Below are positions 35,811 to 44,476 of a stretch of DNA of 64,000 bases, piece after piece (within the stretch, counting starts at the first letter, position 1; each line of letters begins with the position of its first letter). The DNA is from Litoreibacter arenae DSM 19593 (lineage in GTDB: Bacteria > Pseudomonadota > Alphaproteobacteria > Rhodobacterales > Rhodobacteraceae). Both the position numbers and the translations under genes were made by a program. The stretch spans positions 124,001-188,000 of the forward strand of contig NZ_KE557310.1 of the NCBI RefSeq assembly GCF_000442275.2, read 5' to 3'. Under the pieces are notes generated by a model that ran no database searches, had not been told where the DNA came from, and saw nothing but the letters and a program-made list of their open reading frames with translations.

Positions 35811-37940
35811 TTATCCACCGGCCCACAGAGGCGCAGCCTTGAAGCTACCCAGTCGGGCCTGCTTGTGCGCATCTTCCAGCGGATTGCCAGATGTGTAGGT
35901 TTGCGGCTCCAGTCCTGCAAACGCATCCTTCCCGTCGGCCAACGCCCGCACCATCTTGCGCGCAACCTGCGGGGACGCGCCGGATGTGCCAACCAGCAAC
36001 GACCGCGACCCGCTGCGCACCCCCTGCCCGAGCGAGCCGGGACGGTTGGGGCTGCGGTCGGACACCGCGCAGACATCCACCGCGCTGCCCCATGGCTCGG
36101 GCCCGGTGCTGCCATTGCGCAGGCCCCCTGCCGAAGAATACGCGGCCGGGCTTCCGGTGCATTGCGTATAGCCCGCCACGCGCGTCGTCAGGGCGGCATT
36201 TGCCACGCCGTTCAGGCTGCCGAACCCGCGCACCGTTCCCAACGGATGCAGGTAGCGCGGCAGGGACGGATCGTTCGTGGCGACCCTGTCCAACTCCTCC
36301 AGGTAGCTTTGCTTGCCACCGGTCTTCAGCTCTGACGGATCGTCGTCGCGCTGGACCCATATATTGATATTGGCACCATCCGGCAGCCGGGCCGCTGTGG
36401 GCGAGCGGCGCAACGTCACGGTCCACTGCCCCGACGATGCCCATCTACGTTGAAAACCGGGCAGGTCCACGTCAAGCGGCAACGTCGGTGCCAGTGCCAG
36501 CATCGCCCGCCAGCGAGACCCGCGGTTGCGGTCCACCGATATCTGTCCAATCGCCGCACCACCCACGCGAAGGTCCGCGAAATTTCGCTCGTCGCCGCGT
36601 GGGAAGTGCGGGTCGCCCCGCAAAGCCAGGGAAGGCACGGTATCAAGCGAGACACCGCGTGGCGGGGTAACTTCAAAACTGTAATCTTCGACGTCGAGTT
36701 CTTCGGGCAACCAGACCTCCAGATAGCTGGAGGTGCGGTCGTCAGGCTGCACCTTCCAGCCGATGGAGACCGAGTCGTCGGTGAAACTTGCCTCGTCCAA
36801 CTGCGCGTGAAGCTTGTCGTCATAGGTATTGCCCGCTGGCATCACCAAGTAAGTCGGCGCCAGTTTCCGGCGTTCTTCGAGCAGTTCCTGAATGGCTGCG
36901 TCCATCTCGGATTTGCCGTCATGACGCCCGCCGGACCAGCCGTAGGAGAAATTGATGACCACAGGTATCTCGTCCACCCCGGCGGCGTCGGCAATGCGCT
37001 TGGCCCGCTCGAATATGTAGTGGATGGCCGAGAGCATATACATCTCCTTGCCAAAGCCCGACGTGTCCCACGCGATGGTGTTGGGAAGTTGCACGGCGAT
37101 GATCCCGATATCGTCCTGATCCGGCTCCTCCACCCCGGCAAGTGATGCGCCTGCGGCGAGCGATAGCACATGTGCGCCGTGGGTCGTGCCGCGTGCAATA
37201 TAAGTGCCAAGCTCCGGCAGCGCTGCATCAACCGCACCCGACATGCGGTAGAGCGTGTCCTCGTCACCGCCGTGATCTGCGATCAGATCGTCGATCTGGC
37301 CATTGCTATATTCGCGCCCGAAAGGCACCGTGCCCGCACCGGGACTGCGAGCCGATTGCAGCCAACAATGGCTGATGCGGGTTTTGCCGGCGGTGTCGAG
37401 ATAAGTCCGGTTGGCGAACGGTATACCGTCATCAATCACGCCGATAATGGCCTTGGGAGGCGTCGTCCGCGCGGTGTAGCCCGCCACATCCCGTTTGGCG
37501 TCGTAATCTTTCGTCCATGACGCCGGATTGATTGGAAAGTTGACACGGTATCGCGGCCTCTTGCGCAGCGCATCGGGGTCGTTGGCTTGCAAAAACTGGT
37601 CGAACAGTTCCAGAAGTTCCGCCAGCAACACCTGCAAATCGGTAAGCGCAGGGTCTTCAATATCATCGGGGTCAAAGAAGCAGAATGGCCTGACCTTCAG
37701 GGCATTACCATCGTTCCACAGCGGGGGATAGCGCAGCGCAATACGCTCTATCGGCGCTCCAGCCTCGGCACGATATATCAGCTTGGAGACATCAGGCAGT
37801 TTTGTGTCGCTATCCATCAGCGCGGTGAAGTAGCTCGACGTCCGGTCCCTGATCGCCGGAAATGAAAACGGACGGCCCAGATCATCTCCATAGACCCAAC
37901 GCTCGTATGGGCCGGTATATTGGTCAATGCGCCTGCGCAT
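35811..37940 (-). CDS. S8 family (subtilisin-like) serine peptidase, apparently cytosolic
   Basis: Peptidase of 709 residues. The triad is visible: aspartate 170 in GVIDDGIPFANR, histidine 254 in GTTHGAHVLSL and serine 653 in VGTSGASPQVAR. Asp and His are about 84 residues apart, more than in classical subtilisin. The first 160 residues form an uncharacterised N-terminal region, and about 300 residues separate the NFSYGWSGG region from the serine. No signal peptide or propeptide is recognised, so it is probably cytoplasmic or secreted by another route. The ATG (complement of 37938-37940) is one base after the haloperoxidase-like stop; a longer frame reading back to 38309 lies inside that gene. 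Confidence 0.85.
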   Translation of the reverse strand: MRRRIDQYTGPYERWVYGDDLGRPFSFPAIRDRTSSYFTALMDSDTKLPDVSKLIYRAEAGAPIERIALRYPPLWNDGNALKVRPFCFFDPDDIEDPALTDLQVLLAELLELFDQFLQANDPDALRKRPRYRVNFPINPASWTKDYDAKRDVAGYTARTTPPKAIIGVIDDGIPFANRTYLDTAGKTRISHCWLQSARSPGAGTVPFGREYSNGQIDDLIADHGGDEDTLYRMSGAVDAALPELGTYIARGTTHGAHVLSLAAGASLAGVEEPDQDDIGIIAVQLPNTIAWDTSGFGKEMYMLSAIHYIFERAKRIADAAGVDEIPVVINFSYGWSGGRHDGKSEMDAAIQELLEERRKLAPTYLVMPAGNTYDDKLHAQLDEASFTDDSVSIGWKVQPDDRTSSYLEVWLPEELDVEDYSFEVTPPRGVSLDTVPSLALRGDPHFPRGDERNFADLRVGGAAIGQISVDRNRGSRWRAMLALAPTLPLDVDLPGFQRRWASSGQWTVTLRRSPTAARLPDGANINIWVQRDDDPSELKTGGKQSYLEELDRVATNDPSLPRYLHPLGTVRGFGSLNGVANAALTTRVAGYTQCTGSPAAYSSAGGLRNGSTGPEPWGSAVDVCAVSDRSPNRPGSLGQGVRSGSRSLLVGTSGASPQVARKMVRALADGKDAFAGLEPQTYTSGNPLEDAHKQARLGSFKAAPLWAGG

Positions 37941-37941
37941 G

Positions 37942-39054
37942 TCAGGAACCTGGGTCCGAATGGGTGTGCGACTCCTTCGCCGCCTTGTCCCAAAGCCATG
38001 TGAAAACATCCGACTGGGTGGACTGTACAGCCGCGCCGACGGTGATGCCGTAGTCGGCTGCCACAGTCTCGCCCTTGATGAGACGGTCCAACTCGTCGCC
38101 AAAGAAATCCGTATCTGTCGGCGCGTAGGTGATCTGCTTGGCCGTATGCGCGACGCCGCAGCGGCCCAGAATCGCGCCGCCAATAGCCTGCCCCAGAGCC
38201 GCGCCTGCCCAGCTGTCCATGGGATAGTGGACACCCGCGACCGTGCGGTTGACGGTGATCCGCTCCGCCAGTTTGCGCAGCAGTTTGCCCCTGTCGTCAT
38301 TGTCGGCATGGCTCGCCCAAGCCTCCATCAGGGCCAGAAGCACCGTCAGTACCGAATGAGCCTCGGTCGCGTGCGCGGAGGGAAACGCGCCGTGCCCGGG
38401 TGTTGCGATCATCGGCAGGATGCGGGTGTCGACCTGATCGGGGCGGCGGATCGCAAGCGCGTGCTTGACCATCATCGCCACATGGGCCGACAGAACCTGC
38501 GTCGCCGTGATCAACTCCAGCGTGTGGCGGCTTTGCGCAGGGTGCAGCGCGAGGATCATGGCGAAATACTCGGTCGGGAACCCAAGCTGTGACTGGATTT
38601 CCGCGCCGCGATCCGCCCTGAGGTCGGCATAGTCGCGCACCCATTTGGCCTGCGCCGCCATCAGCGCCTCGGTCGGGCGGGTAATCTTCACGAGCGTGCT
38701 AGTCTCGAAGCCGAGCGTGGTGTCGTCACCTGAAACGCTAATGTCGAGGTCTTTGATAAAGTCCGTCAGGTAGAGCGATGCCCGAACCCAGTCGGCGGAT
38801 CTTTTCATGTTTTTCTTGGAGTTCGCAGGCAGATGCGTGGGCTGGGGCGCGTCGCCCGAGCCGGCCACGTGCGCGATACCTTCCGCCGTGGTCTGAAGTC
38901 CAATAGCGGTCAGCGGATCATACGGGCCTACCGCCCCTGCGCCCAGAAAGTCGCCAAGACCGGTGCTGCCTACGCCACCAACACCTCCGACGCCGCCAAC
39001 ACCACCTACTCCGCCGACGCCACCAACGCCCCCTACCCCGCCATATCGCGCCAT
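37942..39054 (-). CDS. Vanadium-dependent haloperoxidase/PAP2 phosphatase family protein with GGV-repeat N-terminus
   Basis: Protein of 370 residues. All three motifs of the vanadate/phosphate site are seen: K197-x6-R204-P205 (KHALAIRRP), PSAH at 225-228 and NR270-x5-H276-x3-D280 (NRTVAGVHYPMD). These occur in both acid phosphatases and vanadium haloperoxidases; the soluble character and the ALHPAQSRHTLEL segment favour the haloperoxidase-like branch. Residues 5-28 are eight tandem Gly-Gly-Val units, which look like a flexible or aggregating tag. It lies between the SARP/TPR regulator (14 bp) and the S8 peptidase (1 bp). Confidence 0.82.
   Translation of the reverse strand: MARYGGVGGVGGVGGVGGVGGVGGVGGVGSTGLGDFLGAGAVGPYDPLTAIGLQTTAEGIAHVAGSGDAPQPTHLPANSKKNMKRSADWVRASLYLTDFIKDLDISVSGDDTTLGFETSTLVKITRPTEALMAAQAKWVRDYADLRADRGAEIQSQLGFPTEYFAMILALHPAQSRHTLELITATQVLSAHVAMMVKHALAIRRPDQVDTRILPMIATPGHGAFPSAHATEAHSVLTVLLALMEAWASHADNDDRGKLLRKLAERITVNRTVAGVHYPMDSWAGAALGQAIGGAILGRCGVAHTAKQITYAPTDTDFFGDELDRLIKGETVAADYGITVGAAVQSTQSDVFTWLWDKAAKESHTHSDPGS
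38971..39042. repeat. 9-bp minisatellite encoding (Gly-Gly-Val)8
   Basis: Eight 9-bp units of the form GGCGTTGGT/GGTGGAGTA on the minus strand, each encoding Gly-Gly-Val at the N-terminus of the haloperoxidase-like protein. Third positions vary between units, so the protein repeat is better conserved than the DNA repeat. The copy number is likely to vary between strains. Confidence 0.85.
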
Positions 39055-39068
39055 TCGCTTAACCTTCC

Positions 39069-40709
39069 TTATGAAATACCCGCAGCCTCAAGAGCTGCAA
39101 TAACCTTTAACCCCAAAGCGGCTTTCGCGACCGGATGGGCACTCTTGTAGTTGGTAAGACTGAAGCCGGGCGCCCTGCGCAGCAGTTCTGCGCCAGCGGT
39201 CTGAGCCTCCTCGCCGCGTCCCAGAAAATGCAGCGCCGTAATCTTGGCGCGCAATGTGGACAGGTGGCGGTCGTTAAAGGCCAGCGACCGTTCCGCCAGT
39301 TCCAGCGCACGCTGGTAATCCTCGGCGGCCAGATAGGCCGTGCTGGACAGGCTGTCGTAGTAATACCCGAACGGGTCGATCGGGGAGAGGTTGCGCGCCT
39401 GCTCGGCGGCGGCGATGGCGTCGATGCCCTCGTCCTGGAACGCCAGCAAGGCCCCGCGCAGCAGCCATGACAGGCTTTCATTGGGATTGATATCGATGGC
39501 CGTGTCGTAGCGCTGGCTGGCCACGTCCATGCGTTGCATCAGGTTGTTATGCGCGAACCCGTCGATCACCAGCGAGAATGAGCTGTCGGGGTTGATATCA
39601 AGCGCCCGGGACGACGAATCCAACGCCTTTTGCGTGTCGCCCTTCTGGTCGGTCGTCCAGCCGTTGAACACGCTCAGCACATACCACTTGGCCAACCATG
39701 CATGGGTTTCGGCAACCATGGGCGCACGCAATACCGCCTCTTCCAGAAGTGTGCGGGATTTGGCGAAGTCGCGGAAGGTCGGGCGGTGCATCAGGGACAC
39801 CCCACCAATGACGAGGTGGTGATCCTCCAGCTCCGGCAATGGTCGGTCGTTGACATAGGCAATCGCCTCGTCGGCGATGGAGCGGCCAATGGCGCGCACG
39901 ACACCGTCGAGGCCGCTTGTCACATTATCCCAGAAATTCGACTGTGGCCCGGCGATCTGCCGTGTCCAGAGGATATTGCCGTCGCGGGCATCAACAAAGT
40001 CCATGTCCACCACAATGCGCCCGCCCATATCGCGGATCGAACCTGTCACGAAATAGTCCACATCCAGTTCGCGACGCACATCCAGCGTGTCCGTGGTGCG
40101 TGCCGCCAGCGCACGGCTGGACAGGTGCGAAATCACCGACAACAGGTTGGAGCGGGACAGGGAACGACAGACCTCTTCGGCCAGCCAGTCGCCCAGAACG
40201 CTCAGATCGTCGCCGCCCACGATCCGCTGAAACGGCAGCGCGGTGATGCGCGGCAACGGGCGGCCTAATTCCGTGCGCGGCGTCGTACGGTACAGCGCGG
40301 CAATCTGGCTCTCGTCGGCACGCATCGACGCGACCCACTCCTCGAAACCCTTGTCCCGAATGCCGGTCCCTTCCATGAACGTCCCGGTGCCGGGGGCGCC
40401 TAGGAAGTTCACCAGCGACAGGTCAAGTTCGACATCGCTGTTGGTGCATTTGATGAAACGGTCGAAATCCGCGCCCAGAAGGTTGCGAAGATCAGACAAC
40501 GCACGACGCAGGTTCTGCCGCCCGCCATCGTAGCACGACGACCCCCACAAAGTGCGCTGAAGATACGACCGCGTACGACGCCCGAGCGGCGCAGTTGCCA
40601 GCAAGGCAAACAGCGCACGATGCTTCGCACCCTTGATCTCGACACCATCTGCGCCGTCCACACGGACTACGCAGGAGCCGAATAACGATATGTTAATCTT
40701 TTCTGCCAA
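39069..40709 (-). CDS. SARP/BTAD-type transcriptional regulator with TolB-like and TPR regions
   Basis: Protein of 546 residues read from a TTG (complement of 40707-40709); no ATG is available before the first domain. An OmpR-like winged-helix region is at about residues 4-95 (LFGSCVVRVDG, LQRTLWGSS, RQNLRRALSDLRNLLG). The middle part resembles the TolB-like domain of adenylate-cyclase-associated regulators (RELDVDYFVTGSIRDMGGRI, ARDGNILWTRQIAG). The C-terminal 270 residues are TPR-like (ALDINPDSSFSL, AIDINPNESLSWLLRGALL, RALELAERSLAFND). It is the first gene of a three-gene unit with the haloperoxidase-like and S8 genes and probably controls them. Confidence 0.8.
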   Translation of the reverse strand: MAEKINISLFGSCVVRVDGADGVEIKGAKHRALFALLATAPLGRRTRSYLQRTLWGSSCYDGGRQNLRRALSDLRNLLGADFDRFIKCTNSDVELDLSLVNFLGAPGTGTFMEGTGIRDKGFEEWVASMRADESQIAALYRTTPRTELGRPLPRITALPFQRIVGGDDLSVLGDWLAEEVCRSLSRSNLLSVISHLSSRALAARTTDTLDVRRELDVDYFVTGSIRDMGGRIVVDMDFVDARDGNILWTRQIAGPQSNFWDNVTSGLDGVVRAIGRSIADEAIAYVNDRPLPELEDHHLVIGGVSLMHRPTFRDFAKSRTLLEEAVLRAPMVAETHAWLAKWYVLSVFNGWTTDQKGDTQKALDSSSRALDINPDSSFSLVIDGFAHNNLMQRMDVASQRYDTAIDINPNESLSWLLRGALLAFQDEGIDAIAAAEQARNLSPIDPFGYYYDSLSSTAYLAAEDYQRALELAERSLAFNDRHLSTLRAKITALHFLGRGEEAQTAGAELLRRAPGFSLTNYKSAHPVAKAALGLKVIAALEAAGIS

Positions 40710-40853
40710 AGCTTATCCAAACGCCTTCCCTAAAGGTAAGTTTAACAACCTAACCCGAATTGCTCCAAGACCTTCACGTTTTTTTCACATGTCGGCTTGC
40801 TTAAGCGTTGATACTTTGAAGAAATTCACAGTCGTCGAACACCGGAGCACCGC

Positions 40854-41042
40854 ATGATGCCATTAAAAAAAGGTCCAGAGCCTATTACAGACCTGCTCGA
40901 TTTCTATGACCGCTGGCCGTTATTGCGAGTCGAGATGAAGGCGCTCAGCGAGGGAAACCTGCTGAACGAGGATGAACGAGAGACGTTGTCCTGGCTTATT
41001 TTGCTGGCAGATCGCGTCGGCCCGGCGGACCTGCGCGACTGA
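40854..41042 (+). CDS. Small hypothetical protein
   Basis: Possible 61-62 residue cytoplasmic protein (starts MPLKKGPEPITDLLDFYDRW), from one of two adjacent ATGs (40854 or 40857), with GGAG about eight bases upstream. The composition is balanced and helical (RVEMKALSEGNLLNEDERE), unlike chance frames here. The preceding 145 bp is AT-rich and may hold the promoters of this gene and the divergent SARP-type regulator. No family is recognised. Confidence 0.5.
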   Translation: MMPLKKGPEPITDLLDFYDRWPLLRVEMKALSEGNLLNEDERETLSWLILLADRVGPADLRD

Positions 41043-41086
41043 TCCCCGCCCTTGCTGGACAGGACCGCTCGGGCTAAGGCTCGCAG

Positions 41087-41977
41087 ATGTCTATCACCTT
41101 GCTCCGGACCCTGATCGCAGTCGCTGAAACCGGCAGCTTTGTCGCAGCATCTGGCCGCGTACATGTCTCGCAAGCCGCAGTGGGCCAGCAAATGAGGCGT
41201 CTCGAAGAAATTACGGGCGCAATGTTGTTCAACCGTCAAGCCAAACCACCGACCCTGACGCCCTTGGCACTGTCACTCATATCTCAGGCCCGCGAGGTGG
41301 TTGCCGCCTATGACAGCCTGTTGACAGAGGCCGGAGGTGACACCGCCCTGACCGGCAGCCTGACCTTGGGCGCGGTCCCATCAAGCCTGCACGGCCTCGT
41401 CCCCAAATCGCTGAAACGTCTGATCCAGAGCACTCCGCAGTTGCAGGTTCGCGTATTGCCCGGCTTGTCGGACGAGTTGAAAGATATGGTCGAACGAGGC
41501 GCAGTGGACGCGGCTATCACCTCCGCCCTGCCGATCCCTTCGCCGCGCTTTCGCACCTACCATATCGCGCATGAACCGCTGGTCCTGATCACAGCGCCCG
41601 ACGCGGCTCAGGACACGCCGGAAAATCTGCTGCGCGCGCTGCCCTATATCCGCCATACCAGACGGGCGGCTGCGGGCAGGATTGCTGAGGACTGGCTTGC
41701 CCGAAACGGCATCGAAGTGCAAAGCAGCATGGAGCTGGAATCGCTTGAAACGGTCGCAAGCGTGGTTGCGCACGGGCTGGGCATTTCGGTCGTGCCGGAC
41801 ATTTGCGTGCCGGATGCTGTGTTTGCGAGCCTGCGCCGCGTGCCGCTCGACACGTCGGGGCGCAACCTTTGCATGCTAACGCGGGCCGATTGCCCGAAAA
41901 CCCCTTTGATAGAACGCCTGATGGAGGAGGTCACCGCGACGGTTGCGGAATATAAAGAAAAACTTCAGTCACACTAA
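41087..41977 (+). CDS. LysR family transcriptional regulator
   Basis: Regulator of 296 residues. The winged-helix domain is at about residues 1-60 (TLIAVAETGSFVAASGRVHV, then SQAAVGQQMRRLEE as recognition helix), followed by a periplasmic-binding-like effector domain (GSLTLGAVPSSLHGLVPKSL; ELKDMVERGAVDAAITSAL). It lies 72 bp upstream of comD in the same direction and is the likely activator of comDE-slcC, with a sulfonate as possible inducer (inference). Confidence 0.9.
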   Translation: MSITLLRTLIAVAETGSFVAASGRVHVSQAAVGQQMRRLEEITGAMLFNRQAKPPTLTPLALSLISQAREVVAAYDSLLTEAGGDTALTGSLTLGAVPSSLHGLVPKSLKRLIQSTPQLQVRVLPGLSDELKDMVERGAVDAAITSALPIPSPRFRTYHIAHEPLVLITAPDAAQDTPENLLRALPYIRHTRRAAAGRIAEDWLARNGIEVQSSMELESLETVASVVAHGLGISVVPDICVPDAVFASLRRVPLDTSGRNLCMLTRADCPKTPLIERLMEEVTATVAEYKEKLQSH

Positions 41978-42049
41978 AGTCGATATGGTTTGACCGCAGG
42001 CTGTCTTTAGGTCAATTGCATGTCTGACAGGATTTAAGGGAGCCGACAC

Positions 42050-42547
42050 ATGTCAGTCAATGACGTCATCATAGATGGCTTTGTGAGCAACAAAGTTGAA
42101 TTCATCACGACCGTGCCGTGCAAACAGCTGGGCGGCGTTATTGAGGCTGCGGAAGCGCATCCCGACATCTACCACATCCCCTCCAACAAGGAGGACGAGG
42201 GCATGGGCCTGTGCGCCGGTGCTTTCATGGGCGGCAAGCGTTCCGCCATTATCATGCAAAACACCGCCATCGGAGTGACGATCAACACGCTGGTCACCCT
42301 GACGCAATTCTACCGGATGCCCCTGCCGATGCTGATCTCATATCGCGGCGAGTTGAGAGAACCTGTCGCCTGTCAGGCCGAAATGGCCGTGCACACAAAA
42401 GCGCTGCTGGCGCAGATCAACATTCCGACATACCATTTCCACCGCCAATCCGACGTGGAAGAGTTCGACGACATCCTGAAATACACGTTCATGTGCAACA
42501 AACCGGTCGCCATCCTGACGGATGCAACATTCTGGGGAGGCTACTAG
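42050..42547 (+). CDS. comD: Sulfopyruvate decarboxylase alpha subunit
   Basis: Pyrimidine-binding half of a thiamine-diphosphate decarboxylase, 165 residues, encoded separately from the other half (comE). The catalytic glutamate region is IPSNKEDEGMGLCAGAFMGG; IMQNTAIGVTINTLVTL is also typical. In bacteria ComDE converts sulfopyruvate to sulfoacetaldehyde, which Xsc then splits to sulfite and acetyl phosphate. AAGGGAG precedes the ATG. In archaea the same enzyme serves coenzyme M synthesis. Phosphonopyruvate decarboxylase is a related alternative, but the split form and the slcC neighbour favour sulfopyruvate. Confidence 0.87.
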   Translation: MSVNDVIIDGFVSNKVEFITTVPCKQLGGVIEAAEAHPDIYHIPSNKEDEGMGLCAGAFMGGKRSAIIMQNTAIGVTINTLVTLTQFYRMPLPMLISYRGELREPVACQAEMAVHTKALLAQINIPTYHFHRQSDVEEFDDILKYTFMCNKPVAILTDATFWGGY

Positions 42548-42548
42548 T

Positions 42549-43112
42549 ATGATCCGTTCCGACATAATCAAAGAACTGGCCCCGACCATCAAGGACACGC
42601 TGACCGTGTGCAATATCGGGCTTCCCAGCCAGGAAATGCACATGATCGACGACCAGCCGTCCAACTTCTACATGCTGGGCACCATGGGGCTGGCATCCTC
42701 CATCGGCCTCGGGCTGGCCCTTGCGCAGAAATCCAAGGTGCTCGTCATCGACGGCGACGGCTCGGTGCTGACCAATCTGGGCACACTGCCCACCATCGCC
42801 AACAATGTGGCCGACAACTACGTGCTGCTGATCATCGACAACGGCTCCTACGGCTCCACCGGCGACCAGCCTACCTATGCAGGCAAGAAGACCTCCCTGA
42901 CCGCCGTGGCGAAAGCCTGCGGCTGCGAAAACGTGATCGAGTGCAAGGCCGAAGACACCGTACAGGTCGTCAAGGATGCGCTGGCAGGCGACAAGATGAC
43001 CGTGATCGTGTCCAAATGTGAAAGCGGCAACATCAAAGTGCCGGTGATCACGATGGACCCGGTGGTGATCCGTGACCGCTTCATGAAGACGGTTGCTGCC
43101 CAGAACGCATGA
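42549..43112 (+). CDS. comE: Sulfopyruvate decarboxylase beta subunit
   Basis: Diphosphate-binding half, 187 residues, starting MIRSDIIKELAPTIKD at ATG 42549, one base after the comD stop. The thiamine-diphosphate motif is IDGDGSVLTNLG with IDNGSYGSTGDQP about 25 residues later, as required for Mg and diphosphate binding; NIGLPSQEMHMI is the substrate-side loop. The stop overlaps the slcC start in an ATGA. Confidence 0.87.
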   Translation: MIRSDIIKELAPTIKDTLTVCNIGLPSQEMHMIDDQPSNFYMLGTMGLASSIGLGLALAQKSKVLVIDGDGSVLTNLGTLPTIANNVADNYVLLIIDNGSYGSTGDQPTYAGKKTSLTAVAKACGCENVIECKAEDTVQVVKDALAGDKMTVIVSKCESGNIKVPVITMDPVVIRDRFMKTVAAQNA

Positions 43113-44023
43113 CGAAACTCGTCATAGCCGAGTTCATGGACGAGGCCGCCGTGGATGATCTCCGCCGCGACTTCGACGTGGTCTATGATGCCGGCTTGGT
43201 GGACGATCCGGCGCGGTTGATGCGCGAAATCTCCGATGCCGCCGCGCTGGTCGTCCGAAACCGCACACAAGTGCGCGTCGCCCTGCTCGACGCCGCGCCA
43301 AACCTGAAGGCTTTGGGGCGTCTCGGCGTTGGCCTCGACAACATCGACCTCGACGCCTGCGCCGCGCGCGATATCAAGGTGCTCCCGGCCACGGGCGCCA
43401 ACGACGTGTCGGTCGCGGAATATGTCCTGACCAGTGCCATGATGCTTCTGCGCGGCGCATATTTCGGCGCAGACCGAATGATGCGCGGCGACTGGCCCAG
43501 AGAAGACATGTGCGGCCGCGAGCTGTCCGGCAAGATCCTGGGGCTTCTCGGCTACGGCTCCGTCGCCCGCGAGACGGCCAAGCGCGCACGGCTGATGGGG
43601 ACGGAGGTTCTCGCGCACGATCCTTTTGCCAGAAATTTCGACGGGGCAACGCGCGTGGATACGCTGGCCGGACTTTTGGCGACTGCAGATATCGTCAGCC
43701 TCCACGTCCCGCTTACCGACGGCACCCGCCACATTATCGACGAAAGCGCATTGGCACGAATGAAACCAACTGCGATCCTCATCAATGCGGCCCGTGGCGG
43801 AGTGGTAGACGAGACCGCGCTGACCGCCGCGCTCAAAGCTGGCACGCTCCATGGCGCAGCTCTGGATGTTTTCGAAACAGAACCCATGACCCTTGAAAGC
43901 GGCCAAGCCTTCGCGGGCATTACGAACCTGATCCTGACCCCGCATATCGCAGGCGTCACGCAGGAGGCCAATGCCAGAGTCTCCGCGCTTACAGCGGACA
44001 ACATCCGCAAGGCGCTCGGCTAG
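43109..44023 (+). CDS. slcC: (S)-sulfolactate dehydrogenase (D-2-hydroxyacid dehydrogenase family)
   Basis: NAD-dependent dehydrogenase of 304 residues. The Rossmann motif is LGLLGYGSVARETAKRA. The catalytic Arg, Glu and His are visible in INAARGGVVDE, DVFETEPM and LTPHIAGVTQEA. Its position directly after comDE (4-nt overlap) indicates that it oxidises (S)-sulfolactate to sulfopyruvate, the ComDE substrate. By sequence alone it could be called 3-phosphoglycerate dehydrogenase-like, but it lacks the C-terminal ACT domain of SerA. Confidence 0.82.
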   Translation: MTKLVIAEFMDEAAVDDLRRDFDVVYDAGLVDDPARLMREISDAAALVVRNRTQVRVALLDAAPNLKALGRLGVGLDNIDLDACAARDIKVLPATGANDVSVAEYVLTSAMMLLRGAYFGADRMMRGDWPREDMCGRELSGKILGLLGYGSVARETAKRARLMGTEVLAHDPFARNFDGATRVDTLAGLLATADIVSLHVPLTDGTRHIIDESALARMKPTAILINAARGGVVDETALTAALKAGTLHGAALDVFETEPMTLESGQAFAGITNLILTPHIAGVTQEANARVSALTADNIRKALG

Positions 44024-44040
44024 TCATTTCTTTTTTCCCG

Positions 44041-44102
44041 AAATACCTCGGGGTGTGGGGCAGAGCCCCACTTAAATTCGGGGGTGCGGGGGCAGCGCCC
44101 CC
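44041..44102. repeat. Dispersed hairpin repeat, copy B
   Basis: Starts AAATACCTCGGGGTGTGGGG and continues with the GTGGGGC/GCCCCAC and GGGGGC/GCCCCC hairpins of the copy at 18309, with only a few changes. A third local hairpin (CTGCC/GGCAG, 44113-44125) follows but differs in sequence from copy A. It lies between the convergent slcC and AhpD-like genes. Confidence 0.8.
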
Positions 44103-44138
44103 GACGTGGCGACTGCCGAAGGCAGGCGCAAAACCTCT

Positions 44139-44471
44139 TCAGGAAAACTCCTCAAACGCCTTTAGTGCCTTGGCCGAATAGGCATAGGACGGCCCGCCGC
44201 CCATATAGGTTGCCATCGCCAGCGCCTCGACCAATTCGTCCCGAGTAATGCCCAGACGGATCAGGGATTTCACGTGGAAGCCGATGCAACTGTCGCACCG
44301 CGTCGCAATCGCGATGCCGAGCGCCATCAACTCCTTCGTCTTCTCGTCCAGCGCACCGGATTTCTTGGCGAAGGTTCCCATCGTCGTGAAGGCCTTAGCC
44401 GTCTCCGGCATCTCCTTGGCCAGCACGCCGATATTCTCAACGGTCTCGTCCATGAATTCAGTCCAGTTCAT
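44139..44471 (-). CDS. Carboxymuconolactone decarboxylase (AhpD-like) family protein
   Basis: Protein of 110 residues with the AhpD-like redox motif RCDSCIGFHVKSLIRLG (CxxC followed by a histidine four residues on). LDEKTKELMALGIAIA precedes it, as in the family. Members are alkylhydroperoxidases or lactone decarboxylases. It is six bases downstream of the ABC permease gene, so it is the last member of that operon. Confidence 0.88.
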   Translation of the reverse strand: MNWTEFMDETVENIGVLAKEMPETAKAFTTMGTFAKKSGALDEKTKELMALGIAIATRCDSCIGFHVKSLIRLGITRDELVEALAMATYMGGGPSYAYSAKALKAFEEFS

Positions 44472-44476
44472 GTCAC

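Noticed and set aside
40633-40857. Plus-strand frame of 74 codons overlapping the start of the SARP-type gene
   Set aside because: Composition and overlap with a supported gene and its promoter region argue against coding; no ribosome site.
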